A stretch of 64,000 bases of DNA from Bacteroidota bacterium (GTDB taxonomy: Bacteria; Bacteroidota; Bacteroidia; B-17B0; Aurantibacillaceae): assembly GCA_013298715.1 (NCBI GenBank), contig JAAFIQ010000016.1, forward strand, positions 1-64,000, read 5' to 3'. How positions within the stretch are numbered: position 1 is the first letter of the stretch; each line of letters starts with the position of its first letter. Below are positions 18,464-27,647 of the stretch, piece by piece. The position numbers were made by a program, and so were the translations under genes. A model generated the notes under the pieces. The model saw only the letters and a list, made by a program, of their open reading frames with translations, did not search any database and had not been told where the DNA came from.

Positions 18464-19316
18464 ACCTACCATTATAATAACAGGCGCCACTGGCTTTGTA
18501 GGAAATGAAATCCTAAGGTTTTTTCATTCAAAAAATTTTAAAATAATTGTATTAGCGCGCGAAATTCCTTCAACAAAATTAAACAACGTAAGCTATTACA
18601 ATTATGATTTAGCGAAACCTATTAATGAAACTATTAATTTTAAAAATTCAGTTGTAATACACTGCGCTTACAGCAAAAACAATACACTCCAAAATACAGA
18701 TGTAAATGAATTGGCTTTAAACAATATCCTTTCAAAAGTAAAAAACGAAACTACTGCACATTTAATTTTTTTATCGAGTATAGCCATAAACTTTAACTCT
18801 AATACTTATTACGCACGTCAAAAGAAAAAATCAGAAGAGATCTTGAACTCATTTAATTGCTCTATACTAAGATTAGGACTGGTAGTTGGTAAAGGTGGTT
18901 TGTTTTATAAAACCGTAAAATTCATAAAAAAATTTAGAATTCTTCCTTTTGTAAACGGTGGCAAACAGCCCATTTACTATGTGTTTGTGCAAGATGTTTT
19001 AAATTGCATTGAGCAAATAATCAACAACAAAACCTTCGGCACTTTTTTCTTATTTAACCAAAATCCTTTGGAGTATAAAATTTTCTACAAATTAATCGCT
19101 GAAAAAATTAACGTAAAAATAATTTGTATCAATATCCCGTTTTGGTTAATAAAGTTTACCTATACCCTTTTTAGTTTTGCCCTAAAAAATTATTTTACAA
19201 TGGATAGCTTAAACGGACTAAAAAAGGCTAGTACAATTAATACAGAACAAATTGTGAATCAAAACTTCGACTATAACTTTAAAAATTTAGGTGAGTTAAA
19301 ACCCGCTGATTTATAA
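18453..19316 (+). CDS. NAD-dependent epimerase/dehydratase family protein
   Basis: The 287-residue short-chain (extended SDR) protein has the nucleotide-binding motif GATGFVG (11-17) and the catalytic Tyr-Lys pair in YARQK (Y120, K124). The family alters nucleotide sugars, such as epimerases and dehydratases, or reduces related metabolites. It begins with TTG, 11 bases before the end of the GMC gene. A hydrophobic stretch near residues 225-250 (IPFWLIKFTYTLFSFAL) is unusual and may touch the membrane. It is the last gene of the three-gene operon. Confidence 0.82.
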   Translation: MENKPTIIITGATGFVGNEILRFFHSKNFKIIVLAREIPSTKLNNVSYYNYDLAKPINETINFKNSVVIHCAYSKNNTLQNTDVNELALNNILSKVKNETTAHLIFLSSIAINFNSNTYYARQKKKSEEILNSFNCSILRLGLVVGKGGLFYKTVKFIKKFRILPFVNGGKQPIYYVFVQDVLNCIEQIINNKTFGTFFLFNQNPLEYKIFYKLIAEKINVKIICINIPFWLIKFTYTLFSFALKNYFTMDSLNGLKKASTINTEQIVNQNFDYNFKNLGELKPADL

Positions 19317-19330
19317 TTCAATAAAGTTAA

Positions 19331-19368
19331 CGGAATATTTATTCCGAAATATTTGGAATAATTGTTCC
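19331..19368. promoter_or_regulatory. Two palindromic operator-like sites before the TetR gene
   Basis: Site 1 (19331-19346) is CGGAATA-TT-TATTCCG, perfect 7-base arms. Site 2 (19355-19368) is GGAATAATTGTTCC, palindromic except for one pair. The two share GGAATA/TTCC half-sites, and site 2 lies between the -33 and -7 boxes, where a bound TetR dimer would block transcription. Autoregulation is inferred. Confidence 0.65.
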
Positions 19369-19383
19369 GATATATTAATTTTG
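19352..19383 (+). promoter_or_regulatory. Bacteroidota promoter of the TetR gene
   Basis: TTTG (19352-19355), a 20-base spacer and TAATTTTG (19376-19383) fit the TTTG/TAnnTTTG consensus. The ATG at 19392 is only eight bases after the -7 box, so the message is nearly or fully leaderless. Confidence 0.65.
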
Positions 19384-19391
19384 TATCCATT

Positions 19392-19973
19392 ATGCCACGA
19401 CAAAAAAATTTTAATCAAGAAGAAATTCTAGAAAAAGCCGCAACGCTTTTTCAACAAAAAGGATTTAATGGTACTTCTATGGATGAAGTACTTAATGTTA
19501 CAGGTCTTAGTAGAAGTAGCCTGTATGACACCTTTAAAGATAAACATACGCTATATCTTAAATCTTTAGAACATTACAACTCAAAAGGAAAGACAAAAAT
19601 TGATCAACTTGACGAAAAAAAATTAGACGGCCTAAAAAAAATTGAGGTACTATTTAAAGAAGTTGTAAATCACCTTGCAGACAATCCTAATGATAACGGT
19701 TGTCTTTTGGTAAACGCAGCTGCCGAAATGAGTAAGCAGTGTTTTAAAACGCAACAAGTGATTTGTAACAATAAAAACGATGTGCAAAACTTGCTCGAAG
19801 AATGGTTGAAGGATGCTCAAGAGCAAAAAGTAGTGAAACTAAAATTACCAGTTTCGCACTATGCACAATTTTTATACAACACTTTATTAGGTTTAAGAGT
19901 AATGAGCCAAGGCGGAGCAGTTAAGCAAGAAATGACAAATGTTGTAAAAGTGAGTTTATCCTCAATAAATTAG
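19392..19973 (+). CDS. TetR/AcrR family transcriptional regulator
   Basis: The 193-residue protein has an N-terminal TetR helix-turn-helix (about 8-55: EEILEKAATLFQQKGF, TSMDEVLNVTGLSRSSLYDTF) and a helical ligand domain with NGCLLVNAAAE, typical of the AcrR/YxaF-like branch. I use ATG 19392 rather than an upstream in-frame start, because the earlier one lies within the promoter. Two palindromes in the promoter suggest self-repression. It follows the GMC/epimerase operon on the same strand with its own promoter and may also control those genes; that link is inference. Confidence 0.87.
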   Translation: MPRQKNFNQEEILEKAATLFQQKGFNGTSMDEVLNVTGLSRSSLYDTFKDKHTLYLKSLEHYNSKGKTKIDQLDEKKLDGLKKIEVLFKEVVNHLADNPNDNGCLLVNAAAEMSKQCFKTQQVICNNKNDVQNLLEEWLKDAQEQKVVKLKLPVSHYAQFLYNTLLGLRVMSQGGAVKQEMTNVVKVSLSSIN

Positions 19974-19976
19974 GAA

Positions 19977-20495
19977 TTAAGGTACGGTTATAGTTGGAGT
20001 TGTAACTTTGTTTGATTTGTTACCAGCTCTATCAATTATATAATACGTGTAAAAGAAAGTTTTAATTCTATTACTTGGTCTGTATTCTTTTGATGGAACT
20101 AAAATTGTACCATTAATTGATTGATCTTTAAAACTTATATCCTTTGGATTTACAACCGTTTGAGAAATACCAAAAGTATCCCTAAAAATTACAGTATCGG
20201 TCTTTCCAGGCTCAACCAACTTTTTTATTGTTACAAATGGAATGAATTGTTTAGTAACAGAATCTAAATAAAAAAAATTGCTTACAAAGTTTGGTCCGTC
20301 TCCCACTTGATTTCTAAACAAATCTCCATCGCCATCTAAAAATTTAAACAAATGGTAGCTTGCATCATTTCCATCATCGGTTTTGTAGGCATTAAATTCT
20401 ATATATTCAATCTCAGGCGTTGGGCTTCCCTTTTGGCGTTTAACACAACTAAATGAAAACACTAAAACTGTTATGAATAAAATTATTTTTTTCAT
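19977..20495 (-). CDS. Putative lipoprotein, unknown function
   Basis: The 172-residue protein has a lipoprotein signal with lipid-attachment C17 (VFSFSC). The mature part is beta-rich, contains a DGDGDLF motif that could bind calcium, and ends with DRAGNKSNKVTTPTI, like an Ig-type strand. Similar small lipoproteins are common in Bacteroidota outer membranes. I start at the ATG in front of the signal (20495). The gene converges on the TetR gene with only three bases between the stops. No specific role can be given. Confidence 0.72.
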   Translation of the reverse strand: MKKIILFITVLVFSFSCVKRQKGSPTPEIEYIEFNAYKTDDGNDASYHLFKFLDGDGDLFRNQVGDGPNFVSNFFYLDSVTKQFIPFVTIKKLVEPGKTDTVIFRDTFGISQTVVNPKDISFKDQSINGTILVPSKEYRPSNRIKTFFYTYYIIDRAGNKSNKVTTPTITVP

Positions 20496-20672
20496 TTTAA
20501 TACTAACGTAAATATACAAAAAAAATTACACTCTAAAAAACATAACTGAAAAAAAGTCTGAAAACAGTGTAAATAAAAGACATTTTAGCATTAATTAAAT
20601 AATTTTCGCGACGTTATTGCCGAATTTTCAAAGTGGAATGTAATGTGCTTATATCATAAAAAATATTATAAC

Positions 20673-23267
20673 ATGAACTTAAATAATTATACCATCAAAT
20701 CGCAAGAAGTGTTGCAACAAGCTGTACAATTGGTTACAGAAAAACAACAACAAGCCATTGAACCAGCACACCTTTTAAAAAGTATTTTGTTGGTTGATGA
20801 AAACGTAACACCATTTCTTTTCAAAAAATTAAATATTAATTCCAACTCCATTTCAAAAATAATTGATAAAGAAATTAGCTCTTACCCAACTGTAAGCGGC
20901 GGCAATCCTTACCTTTCGCAAAACTCAAACGCTGTTGTTGCAAAAGCCACTGGCTATTTAAAAGAATTTAAAGATGAATTTATTTCTATTGAACATTTGT
21001 TGTTAGGAATACTTTCTGCAAAAAATTCTGCATCTGATTTATTAAAAGATTCTGGCATTACCGAATCTGCTTTAAAAAGTGCAATTACTGAACTGAGAAA
21101 AGGAGAACGCGTAACATCACAAAGCCAAGAAGAAACGTATAATTCTTTAAACAAATACGCTATTAACTTAAACGCACAAGCCTCTAATGGAAAGCTAGAC
21201 CCAGTTATTGGAAGAGACGAAGAGATTAGGAGGGTACTTCAAATTTTATCGCGTAGAACAAAAAACAACCCAATCTTAGTTGGCGAACCAGGTGTTGGGA
21301 AAACAGCAATTGCCGAAGGTTTAGCGCATAGAATTGTAAGTGGTGATGTACCAGAAAATTTAAAATCAAAACAAGTGTTTAGTTTAGATATGGGTGCATT
21401 AATTGCTGGTGCTAAATTTAAAGGGGAATTTGAAGAGCGATTAAAAGCAGTAATTAAGGAAGTTACAAACAGCAGTGGCGAAATTATTTTGTTTATTGAT
21501 GAGATTCACACCCTTGTTGGTGCTGGTGGAAATGGCGAAGGCGCAATGGATGCTGCTAACATTTTAAAACCTGCCTTAGCACGTGGCGAATTAAGAGCAA
21601 TCGGCGCTACAACATTAAACGAGTTTCAAAAATATTTCGAAAAAGATAAAGCGTTAGAACGTCGATTTCAAAAGGTAATGGTAGATGAACCGAGTTCCGA
21701 AGATGCAATATCTATACTTAGAGGTATAAAAGAAAAATACGAAACACATCATAAAGTAAGAATTAAAGATGAAGCAATAATTGCTGCTGTAGAACTTAGT
21801 CAACGCTATATCAACGAACGTTTTTTGCCCGATAAGGCAATTGACTTAATGGATGAAGCTGCAAGCAAATTGCGCATGCAAATTAATAGCATGCCAATTG
21901 AATTGGATGAATTAGAAAGAAAAATTATGCAGCTTGAAATTGAACGTGAAGCAATGAAACGCGAAAATGAGACCTCAAAAGTAGAACTTTTAAATAAAGA
22001 GATATCTAACTTACAAGAAACCAGAAATAGTCTAAAAGCAAAGTGGCAAGACGAGAAAGAATTAATTGAAGGTGTTCAAAAAATAAAATTACAAATTGAG
22101 GAATTAAAACAACACGCTACAAATTTTGAAAAACTTGGCGACTATGGAAAAGTAGCCGAAATACGCTATGGCAAAGTAAAAGAAGCAGAAACACAACTCA
22201 TTGCTTTAGAAGAAAAATTAAGCACTGCAAAATTAAACGGCTCACAATTAGTTAAAGAAGAGGTGGACAGTGAAGACATAGCTTCTGTAATTAGCGCTTG
22301 GACTGGGATTCCGCTTAAGAGCATGTTGCAAAGCGAAAAGGAAAAATTATTATCATTAGAATTAGAATTACACAAACGTGTAATTGGGCAAGATGAAGCC
22401 ATTGAGAGTATTGCAGATGCTGTTAGAAGAAGTAGAGCTGGCTTACAAGATAAAAAACGCCCAATAGGTTCGTTTATATTTTTAGGAACCACCGGCGTTG
22501 GTAAAACTGAATTAGCAAAGGCCTTGGCTGAAGTGTTATTTAATAACGAAAACGCCATTACAAGAATAGACATGAGTGAGTTTCAGGAACGCCATGCCGT
22601 AAGCCGCTTAATCGGTGCGCCTCCGGGCTATGTTGGTTTTGATGATGGCGGGCAACTTACTGAAGCTGTAAGAAGAAAACCTTATAGTATTGTTTTACTA
22701 GATGAAATTGAAAAAGCGCATCCTGATGTATTTAATATTCTTTTACAAGTTTTAGATGATGGTAGATTGACAGATAACAAAGGTAGAGTAGTAAATTTCA
22801 AAAACACAATTGTAATAATGACGAGTAATATTGGAGCGCATTTAATTCAAGAAAATTTTGAAGGACTTAATGAAATTAATAAGGACAGTATTCTTGCAAA
22901 AACAAAAAATGAAGTATTTGAACTACTAAAAAAATCAATTCGCCCTGAATTTTTAAATAGAATTGACGATGTGATGATGTTTGAACCTTTAAGCAGAGCC
23001 CAAGTTACTGAGATTGTAAAATTACAATTTGAAATAATTAAAAAGAGCTTAGCCGAACAAGGTATAGAAATAACCGCAACCGCGGAAGCGTTAGATTGGT
23101 TAGCCCAACTGGGTTACGACCCACAATTTGGCGCAAGACCTGTAAAACGCGTATTTCATAAACAAGTGTTGAATGAATTAAGTAAGCAATTACTAGCAGG
23201 CACTATAAATAGAGATGCACCACTTATTTTAGATATGTTTGAGAATAAGTTTGTTTTTAGAAATTGA
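20673..23267 (+). CDS. clpB: ATP-dependent chaperone ClpB
   Basis: The 864-residue Hsp100 protein has a Clp N-domain (1-145), a first AAA domain with Walker A GEPGVGKTA (about 206-214) and Walker B LFIDEIH, a long coiled-coil middle domain (about 400-525), and a second AAA domain with GTTGVGKTE (about 604) and VLLDEIEKAHPD. It lacks a ClpP-binding loop, as ClpB should, and works with DnaK to rescue aggregated proteins. I chose ATG 20673 because NLNNYTIKSQEVL is the usual ClpB N-terminus; the earlier in-frame start adds ten odd residues. A 15-base-stem hairpin follows the stop. It stands alone. Confidence 0.97.
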   Translation: MNLNNYTIKSQEVLQQAVQLVTEKQQQAIEPAHLLKSILLVDENVTPFLFKKLNINSNSISKIIDKEISSYPTVSGGNPYLSQNSNAVVAKATGYLKEFKDEFISIEHLLLGILSAKNSASDLLKDSGITESALKSAITELRKGERVTSQSQEETYNSLNKYAINLNAQASNGKLDPVIGRDEEIRRVLQILSRRTKNNPILVGEPGVGKTAIAEGLAHRIVSGDVPENLKSKQVFSLDMGALIAGAKFKGEFEERLKAVIKEVTNSSGEIILFIDEIHTLVGAGGNGEGAMDAANILKPALARGELRAIGATTLNEFQKYFEKDKALERRFQKVMVDEPSSEDAISILRGIKEKYETHHKVRIKDEAIIAAVELSQRYINERFLPDKAIDLMDEAASKLRMQINSMPIELDELERKIMQLEIEREAMKRENETSKVELLNKEISNLQETRNSLKAKWQDEKELIEGVQKIKLQIEELKQHATNFEKLGDYGKVAEIRYGKVKEAETQLIALEEKLSTAKLNGSQLVKEEVDSEDIASVISAWTGIPLKSMLQSEKEKLLSLELELHKRVIGQDEAIESIADAVRRSRAGLQDKKRPIGSFIFLGTTGVGKTELAKALAEVLFNNENAITRIDMSEFQERHAVSRLIGAPPGYVGFDDGGQLTEAVRRKPYSIVLLDEIEKAHPDVFNILLQVLDDGRLTDNKGRVVNFKNTIVIMTSNIGAHLIQENFEGLNEINKDSILAKTKNEVFELLKKSIRPEFLNRIDDVMMFEPLSRAQVTEIVKLQFEIIKKSLAEQGIEITATAEALDWLAQLGYDPQFGARPVKRVFHKQVLNELSKQLLAGTINRDAPLILDMFENKFVFRN

Positions 23268-23282
23268 TAACATTTTTTTTAA

Positions 23283-23317
23283 AATTAGCTTGAATTGCCA
23301 ATCAATTCAAGCTAATT
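23283..23317. terminator. Bidirectional terminator between clpB and the acyltransferase gene
   Basis: A perfect 15-base stem, AATTAGCTTGAATTG with its complement, has a five-base loop and AT-rich flanks. It sits between two converging genes and can serve both. Confidence 0.75.
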
Positions 23318-23349
23318 ATTATTCTATTATTTAAAGATTAAAAAACATT

Positions 23350-24423
23350 TTAAGAAAAGTACTTTTTTAAATAGTTAATCGGCTCTTCAACAAACTTAAA
23401 ACTAATTTCTGCGGCCAGCCAAGTAAAGATAAAATATATAAACCAAGCCGTTTGCTTTTTGTTTACTATTAGTTGTATCTCAGGCGAAATGTAGTCGAAA
23501 AAAACTGTTAGTGCAAAAAGATGGTATAAATAAAGCCCATAAGAAATTTTTCCTAAATGGCTAAAGTATTTATTTTCTAAAATAAATTTCCCAATAAATG
23601 TAAAACCATTGCCTACAGCTCTTGCTATTACAACAAATGAAAGTAAACAAAAAATAAAATCATCAAACAAAAAATTGGTAGAATTAAAAATTTTGTTCTT
23701 ATAAATTAAAAAGAAACTTAAAAAGTAAACTACAATTGCTGTTGTAACAATCCAATTTGAATTAGTAACGTAAGTAAAAAGTTTATGCTTTTGTTTTTTT
23801 AGCAGCGCTAATAAAGCTCCTATACCAAGAGCATACATGGCATTATGCATCAAATAATTTGTAGCCATCCACCCATCGGGATTTATTTTTCCATAACAAA
23901 TTTTTGAGATGATTGATAAACCTATTGCTGCAACTATAACCTTAAATAAATACTTGTTTGGAGCAATTAGAATAATTATTGGCCACAATAAATAAAATTG
24001 TTCTTCAACAGCCAAGGACCAAAAATGATTAAAATCTTGAATGTATTCATTTGTGTTTGCTTGTAAAATATTAGTTGTATAAGTTACTAAATAAGGAAAA
24101 ATTTGATGCGTGTTTTTATAATTATTAGTATATAACAAATACAACAAGAGGTAATATGCTGGAAAAATTCTCAACGTACGCCTTACATAAAAATTAAAAA
24201 TTCCTTTTTTAAAAGTTATTTTTTTCTCAGCAATTTCATCCTTTGTTTTTAAAAGAATTTCTGTAATTAAAAAACCGCTGAGTACAAAAAAGAAAAGAAC
24301 ACCATTGCCCCAATGCAAATTTTTAACTAAGTAGTTAGTTGTATCCCAAGAAATCCAATGACCAATCATTACCGATAAAACGGCGAAAAAACGCAAACTA
24401 TCTAGTTGGTTATAATATTTCAT
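23350..24423 (-). CDS. Acyltransferase 3 family membrane protein (OafA/YrhL-like)
   Basis: The 357-residue protein has about ten membrane helices and the family motifs: LDSLRFFAVLSVMIGHW at the N-terminus with the key His (H22), FFFVLSGFLITEIL, RRTLRIFPAYY, and FNHFWSLAVEEQFYLLWP. These enzymes O-acetylate or otherwise acylate surface polysaccharides, using an acyl donor from the cytoplasm. There is no SGNH domain, so it is the short form. It faces clpB and is followed on the right by the icd terminator. The acceptor glycan is unknown. Confidence 0.9.
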   Translation of the reverse strand: MKYYNQLDSLRFFAVLSVMIGHWISWDTTNYLVKNLHWGNGVLFFFVLSGFLITEILLKTKDEIAEKKITFKKGIFNFYVRRTLRIFPAYYLLLYLLYTNNYKNTHQIFPYLVTYTTNILQANTNEYIQDFNHFWSLAVEEQFYLLWPIIILIAPNKYLFKVIVAAIGLSIISKICYGKINPDGWMATNYLMHNAMYALGIGALLALLKKQKHKLFTYVTNSNWIVTTAIVVYFLSFFLIYKNKIFNSTNFLFDDFIFCLLSFVVIARAVGNGFTFIGKFILENKYFSHLGKISYGLYLYHLFALTVFFDYISPEIQLIVNKKQTAWFIYFIFTWLAAEISFKFVEEPINYLKKYFS

Positions 24424-24445
24424 TTAAACAAAGTTCTAAAATACA

Positions 24446-24470
24446 AAATGCCCGCTTAATGCAGGCATTT
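24446..24470 (-). terminator. Rho-independent terminator of icd
   Basis: AAATGCC and GGCATTT arms (with inner GC pairs around TTAAT) form a hairpin. On the minus strand it is followed by TTTTG. It lies about 20 bases after the icd stop. Confidence 0.7.
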
Positions 24471-24490
24471 CTTTTAAAGTACTATATATT

Positions 24491-25720
24491 TTATTTCGCT
24501 AAAGCAGCTTTTAAATTAGTATCCAAGGCTGCTAAAAATTCTTCGGTATATAAATAATGTTCGCCATGATTTACTTTGTTACCAAAAGCGCAAACTGCTA
24601 AATCCTTGGTCATTTTACCACTCTCAACTGTTTCAACACATACCTTTTCTAAAGTTTGAGCAAAGTGGATTAATTCTTTATTTCCATCCAACTCACCTCT
24701 AAATTCCAATCCTCTGGTCCAAGCAAAGATACTTGCTATTGGGTTAGTGCTTGTTGGTTTGCCAGCTTGATGATCGCGGAAATGGCGTGTTACAGTTCCG
24801 TGTGCCGCTTCTGATTCCATAATTTTACCATCTGGCGTTACCAATACGGATGTCATTAAACCCAAGCTACCAAAGCCTTGTGCAACAGAATCAGATTGAA
24901 CATCGCCATCGTAATTTTTACAAGCCCAAACAAAACTTCCATTCCATTTTAAAGCACTTGCAACCATGTCATCAATTAAACGGTGTTCGTAAACGATACC
25001 AGCAGCTTCGTATTTAGATTTATAATCTGCAACATAAATTTCTTCAAAAATATCTTTAAAACGACCATCGTATTTTTTAAGAATGGTATTTTTTGTAGAT
25101 AAGTATAATGGCCATTTTTTATTTAACGCTACCTTAAAGCAAGAATGAGCAAAACCACGAATACTATCCTCTAAGTTGTACATACCCATTGCCACACCTG
25201 CACCTTTAAAATTAAACACTTCGTGCTCAATTACTTTACCATCTTCGCCTTCAAATTTCATGGTTAATTTTCCTTTTCCTGGTATTACCATATCCGTTGC
25301 ACGGTACTGATCTCCAAACGCATGACGACCAACAATAATTGGACTTGTCCAGTTAGTAACTAAACGTGGTACATTTTTACATACGATTGGTTCGCGAAAA
25401 ACTGTACCATCTAAAATATTACGAATAGTGCCGTTTGGCGACTTCCACATTTGTTTTAAATTAAATTCCTTTACACGGGCTTCATCTGGTGTAATCGTGG
25501 CGCATTTAATACCAACTTGGTATTTTTTAATTGCTTCAGCAGCATCAATAGTAACTTGATCGTTGGTTTGGTCGCGGTACTCGATACCTAAATCAAAATA
25601 TTTAATATCAAGATCTAAATATGGAACAATTAATTTATCTTTAATAAATTTCCAAATAATTCGGGTCATTTCATCCCCGTCTAATTCAACCACAGGGTTT
25701 GCAACTTTAATTTTTGTCAT
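24491..25720 (-). CDS. icd: NADP-dependent isocitrate dehydrogenase
   Basis: The 409-residue enzyme converts isocitrate to 2-oxoglutarate with NADP in the TCA cycle. The sequence shows the dimeric, eukaryote-like subfamily: [12 protein letters not shown] near the N-terminus, [19 protein letters not shown] for isocitrate binding, [13 protein letters not shown], and [15 protein letters not shown] with [10 protein letters not shown] near the metal and cofactor site. I start at ATG 25720; the longer in-frame start adds 20 hydrophobic residues and lies upstream of the -7 promoter box. The length fits the family. It is monocistronic, with its own promoter and terminator. Confidence 0.95.
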   Translation of the reverse strand: MTKIKVANPVVELDGDEMTRIIWKFIKDKLIVPYLDLDIKYFDLGIEYRDQTNDQVTIDAAEAIKKYQVGIKCATITPDEARVKEFNLKQMWKSPNGTIRNILDGTVFREPIVCKNVPRLVTNWTSPIIVGRHAFGDQYRATDMVIPGKGKLTMKFEGEDGKVIEHEVFNFKGAGVAMGMYNLEDSIRGFAHSCFKVALNKKWPLYLSTKNTILKKYDGRFKDIFEEIYVADYKSKYEAAGIVYEHRLIDDMVASALKWNGSFVWACKNYDGDVQSDSVAQGFGSLGLMTSVLVTPDGKIMESEAAHGTVTRHFRDHQAGKPTSTNPIASIFAWTRGLEFRGELDGNKELIHFAQTLEKVCVETVESGKMTKDLAVCAFGNKVNHGEHYLYTEEFLAALDTNLKAALAK

Positions 25721-25750
25721 GTTAAGGTTTGTAATAATTTTAAGTGATTG

Positions 25751-25781
25751 CAAATATAAAAAAGTAATGTTAATTGCCAAT
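25751..25781 (-). promoter_or_regulatory. Bacteroidota promoter of icd
   Basis: On the minus strand, ATTG, a 19-base spacer and TATATTTG (an exact TAnnTTTG match, plus-strand 25751-25758) precede the icd ATG by about 30 bases. Its position also supports the shorter icd start. Confidence 0.6.
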
Positions 25782-25802
25782 TTATAATTGCTATTTATGT
25801 GT

Positions 25803-26366
25803 TCACTTTTTCAACAACTTTGATAATTTAAGGTAGCCGATGTTTAAAGTATCTTCGGTGCCTGGCGCGGCAGTATCAATTAGTATTCTAAACTGAGATT
25901 TGAATTCGTTTCCTAAAACGTCTTCAATTTCAAACACATCGTCCACATCTACTCCGTATTTATCATCTATGTGGGATTCTGCACCTTTAAAACCAACGTG
26001 TTTGTAAAATGCACTTTGCTTAGCCTGCTTAATAGCGGCACTTTTGTTAGGCGCCACACATAACAATTTGTAATGATATTCTTCAAACTCCTTATCTTTA
26101 TAACCTCCTAAATTTAGAAAGAAGAGTTTTAAATCATTGCTTGGTTGTTTTGCATTTCTTTTTCCAATACTAATTGAGTAATTATCAACTTTGGTTATCG
26201 TACGCCAGCAATCAATGTGCATTATTTTATTTGCTTCTGGCCAAAAATTGTAAAAGTCTGGAACTAGGTCGCTTAATTGGTTTGCAATTCCAAAAAAAAC
26301 GTCGTGTTGTTCTGTTAATCTGCCTTTTGGCGTACAGCCTAGTAAAACTAAAAAAAGTTGTGGCAT
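25803..26366 (-). CDS. DUF1543 domain-containing protein
   Basis: The 187-residue cytoplasmic protein has the DUF1543 core twice in outline: [26 protein letters not shown] in the middle, and an N-terminal [28 protein letters not shown] half. This domain is conserved in Bacteroidota and Proteobacteria, and I know of no assigned activity. It begins two bases before the end of the aminotransferase gene's neighbourhood and probably shares its transcript. The domain call is confident; the role is unknown. Confidence 0.82.
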   Translation of the reverse strand: MPQLFLVLLGCTPKGRLTEQHDVFFGIANQLSDLVPDFYNFWPEANKIMHIDCWRTITKVDNYSISIGKRNAKQPSNDLKLFFLNLGGYKDKEFEEYHYKLLCVAPNKSAAIKQAKQSAFYKHVGFKGAESHIDDKYGVDVDDVFEIEDVLGNEFKSQFRILIDTAAPGTEDTLNIGYLKLSKLLKK

Positions 26367-26368
26367 AA

Positions 26369-27625
26369 TTATTTTGCTAGTTGTGTTAATGCGTTTACCA
26401 AAGCATCTAATTCCTGCGTAGTTGTATAAACATTTGGAGTAATCCTTACACCTTTAACTGTGGGTGTATCAATTGCAACTGTATAAATTTTATAATTTTC
26501 CATTAACAACGAAGCTAATTTAGCAGGTGTAATATTTTTAACACCTACATTGCCTATGCTACAAGCACGTTGGTTTTGCAAAGGAGAATTAAAAATAATG
26601 TTTGGTAAACCTTTTACTTTCTCTACCCAATAATTTCGTAAAAATAGTAAACGTTGCTGTTTTTTGTCGGCACCAATTTTATTGTAATAATCTATGGCAG
26701 CATTTATTGCCAAATCTGTATGAACTGGAATTGTGCCTGTGTGGTTTAAACTTAAAATATTGTTTTTGTTTTTATCCGCACTTTCAGCAAACAAAGGCCA
26801 AAACGCACCTATATTTTCTTTTTTCACATACAAAAAACCAGCACCTAATGGTGCACTAAGCCATTTGTGCAGACTGCAACCATAAAAATCACACTCTAAG
26901 TCGTTTAATTTAAACTGTATGTGTGCAAAGGCATGTGCGCCATCAACCAAGGTTTTTATTCCTTTTTGTTTAGCTAAAGAGCAAATCTTTTTTATTGGGA
27001 GTGCATGACCCGTAATATTGATAATATGGCTTACAAGCAATAATTTAGTTTTACTTGAAAATGCCTTTTCATAAATACTTAAAATTTCTTCATCTGTTGC
27101 AGGATTATTTGGTATTGAAACAATTTTTGAAACAACGCCATAACGCTTTACAACCTGCTCTATCATATCTTTCATGGCGCCGTAATCTTGTTCGGCGTAA
27201 ATTACTTCATCGCCAGCTTGCCAATTAAAACCACTAATAACCATGTTTAGCGATTCGGTGGTGTTTCGAGTAATAATTAATTCTTCTGCGCTACATCCTG
27301 CAATTTCCGCCAATCTGTTACTTACCTTTTGTTTGTTTTCAAATTGCACTGTGCGCATATAATAAGCCCCATCCTTATTAATTTCAGATATATGTTTTTG
27401 AAACGCCTTTAAAATAGGTTGAGGTTGTATGCAATAATAACCGTTCTCTAAATTTATAAATTTTGGATTAAGCTCATAATCCTTTCTAATTATTTCCCAA
27501 AAATCTGTTTCGTTTTCTGTAGAATTATTTTCTAAATCCTCAAAACGTCCATTCGCTTTAATTGGATTAAACAGCATCCCAAGCCCAAGTGCGGCGGTAC
27601 TTTTCAAAAATTCTCGTTTTTCCAT
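26369..27625 (-). CDS. Class V aminotransferase-like PLP enzyme (isopenicillin N epimerase-type)
   Basis: The 418-residue protein has the class V fold: TRNTTESLN for cofactor phosphate binding, VDGAHA (D228, H231), and the PLP lysine K254 in GCSLHKWLSAPLG. The N-terminus EKREFLKSTAALGLG resembles a Tat signal, but with Lys-Arg in place of Arg-Arg, so export is uncertain. Relatives include isopenicillin N epimerase-like and cysteine desulfurase-like enzymes; the SLHKW motif favours the former. The substrate is unknown. It precedes the DUF1543 gene by two bases. Confidence 0.85.
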   Translation of the reverse strand: MEKREFLKSTAALGLGMLFNPIKANGRFEDLENNSTENETDFWEIIRKDYELNPKFINLENGYYCIQPQPILKAFQKHISEINKDGAYYMRTVQFENKQKVSNRLAEIAGCSAEELIITRNTTESLNMVISGFNWQAGDEVIYAEQDYGAMKDMIEQVVKRYGVVSKIVSIPNNPATDEEILSIYEKAFSSKTKLLLVSHIINITGHALPIKKICSLAKQKGIKTLVDGAHAFAHIQFKLNDLECDFYGCSLHKWLSAPLGAGFLYVKKENIGAFWPLFAESADKNKNNILSLNHTGTIPVHTDLAINAAIDYYNKIGADKKQQRLLFLRNYWVEKVKGLPNIIFNSPLQNQRACSIGNVGVKNITPAKLASLLMENYKIYTVAIDTPTVKGVRITPNVYTTTQELDALVNALTQLAK

Positions 27626-27647
27626 GGATTATTTTTTTAAGGATTTT

